A stretch of 64,000 bases of DNA from positions 8,928,001 through 8,992,000 of the forward strand of contig JAGVVL010000002.1 of the NCBI GenBank assembly GCA_018287875.1. The letters are read 5' to 3'. The DNA comes from Nigrospora sphaerica. Lineage: Eukaryota; Ascomycota; Sordariomycetes; Amphisphaeriales; Apiosporaceae. Position numbers and translations under genes: made by a program. Of the stretch, positions 33,283-44,721 are shown piece after piece (the first letter of the stretch is position 1; every line of letters begins with the position of its first letter). The notes beneath the pieces were generated by a model, which saw nothing but the letters and a program-made list of their open reading frames with translations, was not told where the DNA came from and did no database searches.

Positions 33283-34600
33283 CTATAGTGCCAATGGGTC
33301 TTTGTAGCTCCAGCTATCCTTGCTGGCGTCGATTGGCTCCCAGGTTCCATTGGGGTCCTTAACGAATGCTTTCAGTTTATTGCTATAGAAGACACCTTGG
33401 ATAGGTACTCCGGTGACGTCTATTAGCTTGAATCGATTATTAGGCAGGATCTCATCCACTCGATAGGGTCCCATTTAGCGATATTGAAGCTTCCTATTAT
33501 TAGACATGTCGATATGTCGGACGTAGTCGTATGCCAGGACCAAGTGGTCTTTTATAATTGGTGTTAGTCGTATCTAGTGTTCGCTTCTTTAATTAACACC
33601 TTGCGCTCGTCGTCTGCATTGTGCTGCAATTACACGGCATGTGGTTTTGATATCCGACGGTCTGTTCTTAAGCATACGAACTCTGTGCTTGAGCAGCTCT
33701 TCCTAGCTCATGTCGTGGTCCCAATTGAGAATACACCACGTTGGCGTGCTAAGCTCGAAGGGTAACAGAGGCTCTCTACTGTAAAGGAGTCGGTATAAGG
33801 ACATACCGAAGTACCGGATAACAGTTCGATCAGCCTAGATGGCCAATGGAAGGAGTGATACCCAGTTCTTGCCACTGCCGTTAGTCATCTTCATAAGGCT
33901 CTTCGCAATACTCTTGTGCCCAGTCTCGATCAGGCCTTATGTCTTCGAGCTATATGCGGGTCTAAGCGAAATCTTGTACCCCAACTCTTTAGCAGCGGCG
34001 ACGACTTCGCCTTTATTCTCTAAGCCTCCGTCCACCTTAAGGCGTAGGAAGCAGCCATGCTGGTAGACAATGCGTGTCTTAATAAATCGGACAATAGATA
34101 CGGAGTCAACCTTCTTTAAGGCTATGGCTTCCAAGTAGCTAAATGCCTCGCACCTTACTTCTATAGTGGCAGTGTATCCTTGATATGCTGGTATATACTG
34201 GACGTCCAAGACCCACGTTGTGAGGATGTCCGTTGGTTCCGTCCATAGCTGCGCATTAACAGGGCGTTGATCAGATGCCTTCGCATATTGGAGACAGGCG
34301 CTCTGCCACTGGCGAATATCGGTGTATATATTGCTCCACTAGTAGAGGCTGGCGACTCGCTTATAGGTAGCTTCTCGTCCTTTATGCCCAAGGTCCTGGT
34401 GTGCTTAGTGAAAGATCTCTCTTCGCTGATTAAGGGTTTCCACTACTCGTCGTGGGGGCAGCTTGCTTGTTGGCTTCCTAAAAAGCATGCCTTCTTGCAG
34501 AAAGAATTAGGTAGTATCCGATTTAAACCGTGTGGCTATTCTCCTGAGGTTAGGTGTAGACACGTCTTGTAGTCTGTCCGGTATCTCAAGGGTATCGAGG
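33283..34600 (-). pseudogene. Integrase remnant of the 12.4-kb element
   Basis: Minus-strand pieces include a core segment (KISLRPAYSSKT, 33937-34209, with QGYTATIEVRCEAFSYLEA) and a C-terminal domain at 33474-33283 (GPYRVDEILPNNRFKLIDV, then GVFYSNKLKAFV). This C-terminal form is common in the fungal gypsy group with FLDD-type RT. No chromodomain was seen. Several stops are present. Confidence 0.7.
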
Positions 34601-35196
34601 TAGTGTCTGATTTCGTTAATCCTTTTCCGTTAAGGGTCCTGTTAATCAAGATGAACAGCAGTGATCTTAGCATCCACAAAGTCCTCAATGTCACCTTCAG
34701 CCTTATCATCGACGTCGTCGGATGGTCCTCGCCCCTTACGTGAGAGTGCGTCCGCAATGTAGTTCTGCTTGCCCGGAATATGCTGTACTTCGAAAGCGAA
34801 CAGCTTAATGTATGCGAGCTATCTTGTTAGCGGTGCCGACAGTAACAGGTTTATCGAACAGTCGTTTAGCTGGTCGCGTAAGGTCCTGGCGTCAGTTTAA
34901 AGAAGAAACTCCGCGCTAAACAGGTAGAGTCTTAAGCGCCTTAGCGCTTTAATAATGGCTAAGCACTCTTGCTTACCGGAGTTATACTTACTTTCCGCTT
35001 CATTCCAGCATCTTAACTCGAAACGAATAGGCTTATGCTGGCCACCGATAACCTAGCCAAGCTCTGCACCCCAACCAATGCCGGAGGCGTCCGTCCTAAG
35101 GTAGAACTTGTGTGAGCCGTACTCTGGTTTGATAAGTGCTGCAGCGTCTGCCATTTCGTTTTTGAGTATGTTGAGTGCTTTATCTTAATCAGTACC

Positions 35197-36180
35197 CTAG
35201 CTGAAAGTCGTGTCCTTCTGGAGTAGTCTTGTCAGTGGCTTCGCTTTGGCCGCGTAGTGGACAATCCATACCCGAAAGCATCCGGCAAGTCCAAGAAAAC
35301 TGCGAATTTCTGCAACGTCTCTATAGGCTGTCCATTCCCTGATCTTGATCACCTTTCTCTCTGGCGGCCGGCGACTATCGGAGCCATAGATGTAGCCCAC
35401 GACCTCGATCTGCCTTTGGCACCATTGGGACTTGGAACTATTAATAGAGACGCCTGCCAGCTCTATGTTGAACATCACGGCATCCAGGTTTTCAAGGTGC
35501 TCGAGAACAAACCGTCGAATACCAGGGTAGAGCTCTTAATTAAGATAACGCGTAGTCGGTCCTTTAACTGGCACATCGTCGAAAAAGAAGTCGGCCTTTT
35601 CCTTTAAGATATCGAACAGGATCCTAGCTATCACTCGAATGAAATGTCCTGGTGAGTTCGTGAATCCTTAGGGTAACGTCGTCTATCTTAGTACTCCGAG
35701 AGGTGTTAAAAACGCTGTCATGTCCTTACTCCTCTCCGTAAGTAAACAGTGGTCGTACTTAGAGAAGAGGTCCAGTCTTATAAGTATTTAACAGTTCAAA
35801 AAGGCTTCAGCGAACTCGTCGCACCCTCTAGGTAGGAGCGCGTCTCTAATCGTGACTCCATTAAGCCGAGTCGCCGAGTTAATTAGCCTCACGCTTCCAT
35901 CTTTCTTACTCACCACAAACTAGCTGTTTCGGTACAGCCCGTGGCATTCCTCTAGCCATCCTCTGGCTAGTCTCTTCTTTAAGACCTCAATCGCCTTTGG
36001 TATCAGCGCACCAGGAATCGGCACGTTCTTAGCTTGCCACACGATATGCGGAACCGTCCTGATCTTATAAGGAGGTAAAATCTTTGGCCGAATCTGGCCT
36101 ATATCCGTAGTGTCCCAAGCTAGGCATGCTTCTCGGTTCTGGAGGATCTGCTTAAAGATGGCCGTTTCTTCCGGAGTCAT
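35197..36180 (-). pseudogene. Reverse transcriptase remnant of the 12.4-kb element
   Basis: The minus strand reads an RT with KKRLARGWLEECHGLYRNS, FVVSKKDGSVRLI, GVTIRDALLPRGCDEF, LDLFSKYDH, MTAFLTPLG, GFTNSPGHF and FFFDDVPVKGP. FLGLAGCFRVWI, the start of the thumb/RNase H linker, follows. A few TAG/TAA stops interrupt it. RNase H continues to about 34800 in more degraded form. The order and motifs are diagnostic of Ty3/gypsy. Confidence 0.85.
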
Positions 36181-36799
36181 CTCCGAGGACTTGAGCTAAT
36201 CAAGGATCTCCGCCTATCGCTTATCTGTCAGCCGCTCTTTAAGTCCCATAATAGTGAACCTTAGCTGCATATTTCTTATTAGCCCCTTTGCCGGTCTAGG
36301 CAGCAATCTGTCTCCGATCTCTCTTATTGCTTCGTCCTTCTATAACGTCGAGCTAGCTAGCACAGTCCCGTCTAAAGGATAGTCATCAACAGGTTGCACC
36401 TTCTGCGCCACTGTCTTATACATAGTGTTAAGCTGCTCTGTCAGCTCTAAAGGACCGTTTTCTTGTTTTAGTTTGCAAGGGGATAACTGAGGTGGAAAAA
36501 TAGGGTGAGGAAGTAAGGGCGGGTTGTGGCTGCAAGGTGCAACCCCGTCGTCCCCCACGCACTTGTCTCTTAACAAACGTAAAAAGTCTAGGAAGTGGTC
36601 ATCCGAAAATCGTCCAATCAAGGTTTCCTCACCCTCTTCGAAGGGTGTATAGTGTTAATCAAGCTCAACAGCTGTTATCATGCTCACTATGAACTCTGCG
36701 AAGGCGCATTGGCTGTCTGGTGGTCGTGAGGCTTCCAACCTAGGGCAGCTACTAAGCCGGTTGGCATCCTCAGTAGCCCCCAGTTTTCCGCCTTCGCCC

Positions 36800-37220
36800 C
36801 AGTGACTTGAGGAGTCCTCTGATCAGCCTTCCTTTAGTCTGGCACTATCGGGTAGCGAAGCTTTGCGTTTCTAATGATGAGTTCTGCAAGCGGCATAGTC
36901 CTGTGAGGCACGTTGTAGGTAAAGCTGGCCTTAGTGTTATAGATGAAGGGCAATCCCAGAATTATGTCGTGCCCAGTGGTTTCAGGTCTGACCACAGCGA
37001 AGGACATCTTAATTTTGCGCCCAGCGATCCAGAGGTTGTCTTCCAGCTCTCCAATTGTCTCAGTGACAGCGTCGCTTTCGGACTAGCCTTTAATAGATGT
37101 CTTCCTTTTTATAAAGGACAGACCATTTTGGGAACAGTAGGCAGAGGAGATAATATTGATCGATACGCTAGTGTCGAGTAATCCTCTAATTAGGTCCTCG
37201 TCGCCACTAGGACCAACTCT
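36800..37220 (-). pseudogene. Aspartic protease remnant of the 12.4-kb element
   Basis: Minus-strand frame near 37180-36840 reads LLDTSVSINIIS (the active-site D-T-G/S region), later IILGLPFITNTKASFTY, matching the fold order of gypsy proteases. It lies between gag and RT, as expected. Confidence 0.65.
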
Positions 37221-37849
37221 GACCGGTAAGCGTCCTAATAGTCGGGATTCCAATCCTCCTTAGCCTTCCGCTGAAGTGACCTGCGGTGGGTTCTGTTGAT
37301 TATAGAGACTAACAAACTTTAGTAAGAAACCAGCGTCCTAAAAAGGGGTGTCAATAACGTTGACTTCTATAATATCGTGACTATATAAAGTTATAGGATT
37401 TATACCTTTAATTGGTACCGTCTTCTATATACCTTAAAATGAAGTGTCTCGAGCTTTAATAACCTCCTCGATCCCTTAATATCTCTTAACAGTCTCTCTT
37501 GCTATATCCATCAGTGCGATACCCACTGCAGGCACGTTATTAAGCAATTCGTTAAGCGTAAGAGGGAAGTTTTTGACCCCCAATTAGCGTTGTAGTCGCA
37601 GTCGCTATCTCTGTATATCTTGATCAGAGGTTCCCACTGCAGGGTGGGTGCGCAATATCTCAGTGGGTGCGTCCATATTATCGTCTAGCTAAGGTGCTTT
37701 CTCAATGTAGGATCCGTTTAAGAGTCTCACTCGCTTACCGGCTGCATTAACCTCATAGCCGTCCGTCTTATCTGGTACTTCCTTAACGGTTACGACATTT
37801 AAAAGCAGAGGTCTTACCTTAGTTTCAACTTCCTAAAGTTCCAGGCCCG

Positions 37850-39480
37850 AGCTGTTAGTACCAGTCTACATAAACTCGAAGTCCACTAATAGTGCAAATA
37901 CGGTATCATAGTCGACGATCTTTTTAACTGTCGCTACTTTTAAGTCGGCTCTTTATAGAACCTTGGCCTAATTAGTGGCTTATGCTTTCTTCGACTAGAC
38001 TTCTTCGATATATATAGCGGCTTCGTCGGCGGTTAGAAGGTCCTGTTTCTATAACTCGTTCCTTACGAAGGCTTACTAACATACGTTCCCTCTTCGCTAG
38101 TGAAAGACCACTTTAAACAGCTCCCAAACAGTTAGCTTGCTATATCTCACTGCGTCCGAAGAAATGTCTCTCTTTAGCCATTCCCTGTGGTCGTTGCGGC
38201 TGCTAAGTCGGAACCTTCTGGCGTCTAGATTGAAATAAGCGATACCTTCTTGGTCCAGCAAGGCCAGCGTGCCACAGCGTATGCTCCTGTGGTCCATCAT
38301 TCCGCAAACATAGCAGCCACCCGGGGTATAAGTCCTGGTGTACGGGATCTGGTCGACTAGCCGTACTCTATCGTAGGATCCTCTGCTACCACGGCCACCC
38401 TGACCGTAGCCTTGTAAGTAGTCCCGCCCCTTAATTGCGTTGACTTGATACGTTTGCTGCTGATCACCGGTACGCGCTCGGTCGTTCGCTTAGTTCTGTG
38501 CGAGCTGGATTATAAGAAGCTTCAATTCCTCGAGTTCCTTACATAGCTTATCTATAGGGTCATCACTGGCCCTAGCCTGGTGCTCCTTAGGTGCCTTCTT
38601 CATTAGCTCTTGAGGTACCTTCTGAATAAGGGTACGCTCTTCTACTGCTTGAATACCGGCGCTGACAGGGTCCAAGGTGTTGGCGAACTGCTTCTCTTCT
38701 ACTATCCAGTTTAGCAGGTACTGGATCGTGTTATCGTATCCCATGTCTTTGCACTTCCTATACAGACGGCGTTAGATCTTTAGGTGCAATCGCTTAATTA
38801 GACCTTCCCGTGTGGGCTTAGCTCGGTTCCCATAGCTGCTGGCGCGCGTTTCGAGCTCTCGTGTTAGCTGCTGATATTCGATCAAGTAGTTGAAGATTTC
38901 TATATAGTCGCTGAGCTTGGGACCTAACTCCAAAGTCGACAGTTTCTAGCTAACCGGTATCTGCTGCAACAGATCGCCTAGCTTGAATTTAGAGAGTATA
39001 TTGTCTTTTATCTCTTTTTAACTATTACTCCGTATAAGGCAGTTTCTGACTATAAATAGTGTCCGCTGACCTTTGCAGTAGGCTATGAGCTCTGCCATCT
39101 TATCTTCGTCTGGTAGCTTGAAGCGTGGCATATAGAGTTCGTACATCTCTAGGAAGGCGGAGATATTGCTGCTATCGAACTGAATATGCGGGTAATATCC
39201 AGGGTCAGGCGGCGGTCTCTGGCCCATCCAGGACCAAGCAGGCAGTATAGGAATTGCAGGCTGGTCCTGCACTCCTTGCGCATGTCCTTGATCATGGGAA
39301 GACGCTGGGCCCTCAGTCGCAGGTTACGGCTGATCTTACGTTCCAGAGGTGTCCGGCATATTGACAGGGATATCTTCCTCGGAAAACTGGGAGTTTCCTT
39401 TAATAACGTTGTCAGATAACAGATTCTGGAAGGGTAATTCTTAATCAAGGCCGTCAGAGTCTAATATGACAATAGGGGAG
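37850..39480 (-). pseudogene. gag remnant of the 12.4-kb element
   Basis: A minus-strand capsid-like segment (FDSSNISAFLEMYELYMPRF, 39272-39018) is followed by a helical region with KKAPKEHQARASDD (38744-38490). A zinc knuckle, CYVCGMMDHRSIRC, lies near 38325-38285. The knuckle keeps the CX2CX4HX4C spacing. TAG/TAA stops separate the pieces. Confidence 0.75.
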
Positions 39481-40082
39481 GTGGGTGATAGTAGTGGTCT
39501 GTCGTTTAGGTAATCAGTTTTAAAGCAATATATAGGGGTTCGTAGTCGTCGACGAGATCGTATTTACCAATGCACTTTTGCTAGTCTGCGGCCCTGTCTG
39601 CTGTTCGGCCTAAGTCGTACTGCTATATTAAAGTGATTAACCCTGTGTTCCCTATACTCCGAAAGGATCGTCACTTAAATCTAGGTTATCTTCTAGTATA
39701 ACCTAAAAATCTGTTCCAAAAAAGCGTTGAGTCTATATAATAATAAGGTTAGCAATTAAGTCAGCTTAATTAACAAATCCCACACTTAGAACTGTAGCTC
39801 TTATAGCCCTAAACATAGTTCAGCGTGCGCAGTGTAGGTGGCATGCCCGCCATCACCTAAAACCCGCCGCTTAACACCAATGTTTGGTTTCAGCTTCGGC
39901 ATAGCTATATTTAGCGGCCGATAATTAACGTTTTGCTCCATAATGTCAGTAGTTAAAGCATATAAAGTGAGGGGAAATCAAACCCTCTAATGCATCAGTT
40001 TCTGGGGGTACTCAAACTTCCCTCCTTTAACAGGTCCTCAAATCTTATCAGTCTTCTTTAATACTCAATTCTATATATGTCT

Positions 40083-40129
40083 AACTATTAATCAGGAGGT
40101 TCACAGTTCGAGTCTGTGTAGGGGAGCCA
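40083..40129 (-). other. Half-tRNA-like primer binding site of the 12.4-kb element
   Basis: The plus strand reads as the 3' half of a tRNA with CCA end: loop CTATTAA, a T-arm (CACAG, TTCGAGT, CTGTG), acceptor strand TAGGGGA, discriminator G and CCA at 40127-40129. The LTR starts at 40130 with no gap. Nuclear tRNA genes do not encode CCA, so this is a primer site rather than a tRNA gene. The loop would be CTGTTAA, as in tRNA-Asn(GUU), after reverting one G-to-A change. That identity is inference. Confidence 0.7.
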
Positions 40130-40469
40130 TAGAATAGACAAACCCTAGATGAAGGGAGTCTAGTGGAAGGACGCGGTCGTAAGGTCGATCCGAACGGAGT
40201 GGTTACGAGCCCTTATGTCAAATATCACAAGTAAAGATATGTGGATGGTCTTAATTAAGGGTCGCAGCAAGTGAGGAGGTGAAGAGTGAGGTTTAAAGTT
40301 AAGAGCAAAGGGAGTGTGAATTCATGAAGCATAGTGGTTAACAGGTTGAATTGTGTTGTGTGTGTGTCTGCGTGTCTCTCACATAGCTAACTGCGAACGG
40401 TTGAGCGTTCCTATTTAAAGTGCATTGGCCTGATCAAGGTTCAAGCCATCATTCCCTATCCCCGTCTCA
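40130..40469 (-). repeat. 5' LTR of the 12.4-kb element
   Basis: 340 bp, almost identical to 28094-28433. It starts TGAGACGGGG on the minus strand. Confidence 0.88.
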
Positions 40470-40565
40470 GTAGCAACATATATCTCAACAGGCTTAGAAA
40501 ATAGCGATTATAGCTAAACTCTAACTAAATTATTTAGAAGACGTGACTTAAGGTTTAGAGACAGC

Positions 40566-40655
40566 AAAGTACTTAAGCCACACTAAAAGTACTTAAGCCA
40601 TACTAAAAGTACTTAAGCCATACTAAAAGTACTTAAGCTATACTAAAAGTACTTA
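40566..40655. repeat. 20-bp tandem repeat
   Basis: Four to five copies of a 20-bp unit containing AAAGTACTTAAGCCATACTA. Each unit carries AGTACT and CTTAAG palindromes. Copy differences are single C/T changes. Confidence 0.85.
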
Positions 40656-40888
40656 AAAAAACCTTAGTACTTAGTCTTTTAAAGGTAGGTTATGTCGCTA
40701 GTTAATGAAGCGCTTAATTAAGCTCAAGCTACGTCTAGACCTCACGATAATTAGCATGGTGTTAAGGTCTTAGGAGGAAGTAACTCCTTGTCTTTATCTT
40801 CGTCTTTGTCTACGTTCTTATCTCTAGCAAGGTTGGATTTAACCTCATCGCCTTTAGAGAATCTGTTTAAACCAATAGAGTCTATAAG

Positions 40889-41451
40889 TGTTGGATGTGG
40901 TGGTTTGATTGGAAGAGGAAACAACCCTTTTATAAGGGCTCTTTTGATCTTGGAGATCGTTTCTTATAAAGAAACACGGAAGAATAAAGAACTTCTCTTC
41001 AAAAGGAACGAGAGTGTATTTTGTGTGCTTTCTTGGTTGCTTGCTTCTGGATAGACTAGATACACAAAGAGGGGAGATTCAGCCTTTACTTATACCCGTT
41101 AAACCCTTATCCTCTTAGTAATATAAAGAAGAGAACGCGTAAGTGATTGCGTAAGTGATTACGTGGCTTAGAAGCATATGGAACCTTAAAGAGGTTCGTG
41201 GAATCTCATGAGGGCTTATAAGAGCTTCAGAGAGCCACGAAGAAACTCGTGGAAACTTGTGGAAACTCGTGGAAACTTGCAGAAGCTTCCGCGTGGCATA
41301 CGCCACGCTTATGGGTAAAGCGGGCCATGCTCCAGGATAGGCTGGCCCGAGCTTTAGGATAGGCTTGGTTAAAGGACTAGCTTCCTGTTAAGTGCATAGC
41401 TTAGTCCGTAGTGAAGCATAACGGTATAGGATAAGTCCTATACCTGCAACC
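40889..41451. mobile_element. Family C LTR (copy 2, forward)
   Basis: About 563 bp from TGTTGGATGTGGTGG to CCTATACCTGCAAC. It is in the same orientation as copy 1. No target duplication was found. The right end lies 27 bp from the family A LTR. Confidence 0.7.
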
Positions 41452-41478
41452 GTAATTAATCTTTTTTAACGTAATAAT

Positions 41479-41836
41479 TGTTACAGGTTGGGACCTGGGA
41501 GATAGGCTCAGGCGCACCTGGCCTGAGCGTCTCACGAACCCCTCATATGAGGCTCCGAGTAGGTCTCTCCATTCGAACGCCAGGCTAGTGGTCAAGACCT
41601 AGGAGGGGGGAGCTGAGCAGCGATCCGAACGTTCCGATCCGAACGTTCCGGTCCGAACGTTCCGATCCGAACGTTCCGGTCCGAACGTTCCTATCCGAAC
41701 GTTCCGGTCCAGTCTCGCAAGATTTAACGAGACGCTGCGCCCGGCCTCCTGAAGACGGTTCTCTTCTCTCTTTCCCATCTAGAAAATAAACAGCATTTGG
41801 CCCCTTCGATAGTGCTTCAAGGCTCAGCCTCTCACA
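41479..41836. mobile_element. Solo LTR, family A (copy 3, expanded internal repeat)
   Basis: 358 bp with a perfect duplication ATAAT (41474-41478 and 41837-41841). It carries six GAACGTTC units instead of two. The extra 56 bp equals four 14-bp units. Confidence 0.88.
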
Positions 41837-41930
41837 ATAATAACGGATAAAGAAATAAGACCTTTTACAGTAATTATACGGGACTAATGCACCTCACTAC
41901 AACACACTATAGTAAGCTAAAATTCGACGG

Positions 41931-41990
41931 CGACATCGAAAGAGCCTTATAAAGGGGTTGCTTCCTCTTTTCAATCGAACCAACTCTTTT
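41931..41990. repeat. Family C LTR fragment
   Basis: A short terminal fragment (CATCGAAAGAGCC..AATCGAACCA) of a reversed family C LTR. The rest of that copy is absent. Confidence 0.55.
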
Positions 41991-42003
41991 AACATTTATA
42001 TAT

Positions 42004-43124
42004 TGTTGCAGGTATAAGACTTATCCTATACCGTTCTCTGTCACTACGGACTAAGCTATGCACTTAACGGGAAGCTAGTTCTTTAACCGAGCCTATCCTA
42101 GAGCTCTGGCCAGCCTACCCTAGAGCACGGGCCAGCTTACACACAAGCTTGGCCCGTTTTACCTGCAAGCGTGGCGTACGCCACGCGGAAGCTTCTGCGA
42201 GTTTCCACGAGTTTCTTCTTCGCTCCTCAAGCTCTTTCAAGCCCCTATGAGGCTTCAGGAACCTTTATAAGGTTCCATATGCTTCTAAGCCACGTAATCA
42301 CTTACGCAATCATTTACACATCTTTCTCTTTATATTACTAAAAAGATAAGGGTTTAACGGGTATAAGTAAAGGCTGAATCTCCCTTTCTGTGTATTTAGT
42401 CTGTCCTGGAGCAAGCAAGCAAAGCACACGAAATACACTCTTGTTCCTCTTGAAGAGAAGTTCCTTATTCTTCCGTCTTTCTTTATAAGAAACGACCTCT
42501 GGCATCAAAAGAGCCCTTATAAAGGGTTGCTTTCTGTTGCAGGTATAGGACTTATCCTATACCGTTCTCTGTCACTACGGACTAAGCTATGCACTTAACG
42601 AGAAGCTAGTCCTTTAACCGAGCCTATCCTAAAGCTTGGGCCAGCCTACCCTAGAGCACGGGCCAGCTTACCCGCAAGCATGGCCCGCTTTACCCACAAG
42701 CGTGGCGTTCGCCACGCTGAAGCTTCGAGGTTCCACGAGTTTCTACGAGTTTCTACGTGGCTCCCTGAAGCTCCCACGAGCCCCCATAAGGCTCCACAAA
42801 CCTCTATAAGGTTCCATATGCTTCTAAGCCACGTAATCACTTACGCAATCACTTACGCGTCCTCTTCCTTGTATTACTAAGAGGATAAGGGTTTAACGGG
42901 TATAAGTAAAGGCTGAATCTCTTCGTGTAACTAGTCTGTCCTCAAGCAAGCAAGCACACGAAATACACTCGTTCCTCTTGAAGAGAAGTTCCTTATCCTT
43001 CCGTGTTTCTTTATAGAAACGACCTCCGAGATCGAAAGAGCCCTTATAAAGGGGTTGCTTCCTCTTTTCGATCAAACCACCACTTCCAACACTTTCTCTT
43101 CCGATCGAACCACCACTTCCAACA
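42004..43124. mobile_element. Family C LTR (copy 3, reversed) split by copy 4
   Basis: The outer LTR starts TGTTGCAGG and ends CTTCCAACA, with TATAT on both sides (41999-42003 and 43125-43129). It is interrupted at 42535-43091. The 3' end resumes after the inserted copy. Confidence 0.85.
42535..43091. mobile_element. Solo LTR, family C (copy 4), nested in copy 3
   Basis: 557 bp, with a perfect duplication CTTTC (42530-42534 and 43092-43096) taken from the outer LTR. It is the clearest nested pair in the window. Confidence 0.88.
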
Positions 43125-43359
43125 TATATACTGAATAGTAATAGTTGAGTAAGTCCCTTAACACGTGTTTACTATGTTCTTAAAAGGTAGCTAATGCTTT
43201 TATCAAGCTAAAAAGGGTTATAAGCCACTTGTAAAGCTTAAACTAAGTTCGTAACGTTATATTTCACTCTTTACCTGCTGCGATCTTTATTTTATAGAAC
43301 GTAGCTCGCATATTTCAATTTTTAAACTAGCGGGCTTTTATAAGCGTAAAGAAGAGCGG
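43125..43359. other. AT-rich degenerate sequence
   Basis: About 235 bp without a recognisable feature. Confidence 0.4.
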
Positions 43360-43812
43360 TCTTACGGACGACCTAATCCAACAAGCATCTTATGAAAGCG
43401 GGTAAGCGCCTACGCAGCCAAGACCTCGCTTACTACACCACTAAGCAAAAGAAACAAGCCTTAGACAAAGGATACCAGCCCTAAAGGCAAGTCACGCCAA
43501 GGCTAGGTCACGTGATGGATCATTAGGCTTGGCACTGACCCAACGGGATAGATCAGTGGGGCTATTAGTGAGCCTCCGGTGCAGGATCAGTAGTGGTGTT
43601 AGTAAGCCAACTGAGAGGATAACTTAGATCAGTGGTGATCCAAGGTGATCTAAGGTATCAATAAGAGAATGACTTAGTATATAAGTCAGAAGAATTTCCT
43701 ATATAAACAGTCATTACCTTAGTGATTAATCTAAGTATTTATCTCATCTATAGATAAGAGTAACCTTTTAACGACCTATTATGAAGTTCCAACTAGCTAC
43801 CTAGTTAAACAC
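43360..43812. mobile_element. Family F-like LTR, partial
   Basis: It aligns in order with the first four fifths of the LTR at 13528-14041: GCAGCCAAGACCT, GGATACCAGCC, GGTCACGTGA, and TATATAAGTCAG followed by CAGTCATTACCT. The middle differs. It is cut off where a family C LTR begins at 43813. Confidence 0.65.
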
Positions 43813-44338
43813 TGTTAAAAGTATAGGGCTTACCCCTATACCGTTATCCTTTGTTAAAGACTTAGCTATGCACTTATCGAAAAGCTAGTTCTTTAACCAA
43901 GACTGCCCTAAAGCTCGGGCCACCTTACCTGACAGCATGGGCCACCCTGCCCTAAGCATGGCCCGCTTTACCCACAAGCGTGGCATACGCCACGCGGAAG
44001 CTTCTGCAAGTTTCCACAAGTTTCCACGAGTTTCTACGTGGCTCCACGAACCTCTATAAGGTTCCATATGCTTCTAAGCCACGTAATCACTTACGCAATC
44101 ACTTACGCGTCTTTCTCTTTGTATTACTAAGAGGATAAGGGCTTAACGGGTATAAGTAAGGGCTAAATCTCCCCTCTCCGTGTATCTAGTCTATCCAGAA
44201 GCAAGCAACCAAGAAAGCACACAAAATACACTCTCGTTCCTTTTGAAGAGAAGTTCTTTATTCTTCCGTGTTTCTTTATAAGAAACGATCTTTTATAAAG
44301 GGTTGTTTGCTCTTTCGATCAAACCACCACTTTCAACA
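43813..44338. mobile_element. Family C LTR (copy 5, reversed, divergent)
   Basis: It starts TGTTAAAAGTATAGGG and ends CACTTTCAACA. It forms a subfamily with copy 8, sharing the ACCGTTATCCTTTG variant. Flanks AACAC and ATTAC do not match. Confidence 0.7.
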
Positions 44339-44721
44339 ATTACTTTATTGCTTCTTTTTAAAATTAGCAACTATAAGCTTATAAATAGGTTATTAGCCCT
44401 TAAACTTTATCTTTCTCTTATCAATTTTATTATTAATGCGTATAACGAGCTTGATGTACTTAAAAAGCTCACTATGACAATATATTTCAACGACCTCGTC
44501 CTCAATTTCGTCCGTAAAGCCATTGTAAAACTAGGCAATATAAGCGTTGCTGTCTTAATTTAACTTTCAAATAATCTATAAAAGTCTTGTAACGTAAAAT
44601 ACAACTCATCCATTTTGTTAGTGCTTTATAAGCTGTTGTTCAGCCATGTAGACTTTATTAGGGTTATTAAAACTGCTCTTAAGCTTAGCTTTGAACATCT
44701 TATAGTGTTTAAAAACCTTTT
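44339..44721. other. AT-rich degenerate sequence
   Basis: The plus strand has an 86-codon open stretch at 44303-44563 that begins inside the LTR and shows no motif. I see no supported gene. Confidence 0.4.

Larger units (their letters stand above)
28094..40469 (-). mobile_element. 12.4-kb Ty3/gypsy LTR retrotransposon with two extra ORFs (family B)
   Basis: 340-bp LTRs at 28094-28433 and 40130-40469 are direct repeats differing at about ten sites, nearly all C/T or G/A. GTAG flanks both sides (28090-28093 and 40470-40473). In minus-strand order it has 5' LTR, primer site directly abutting (40129-40083), gag, protease, RT, RNase H, integrase, an antisense ORF, a third sense ORF, a polypurine tract and the 3' LTR. 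Coding frames are long but cut mainly by TAG/TAA, so RIP is the main damage. The RT has FFFDDVPVKGP in place of the usual YxDD box and TNSPGHF upstream, as in one widespread fungal gypsy group. At 12.4 kb it is long for a gypsy element. The extra length is the two accessory ORFs. Confidence 0.88.
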
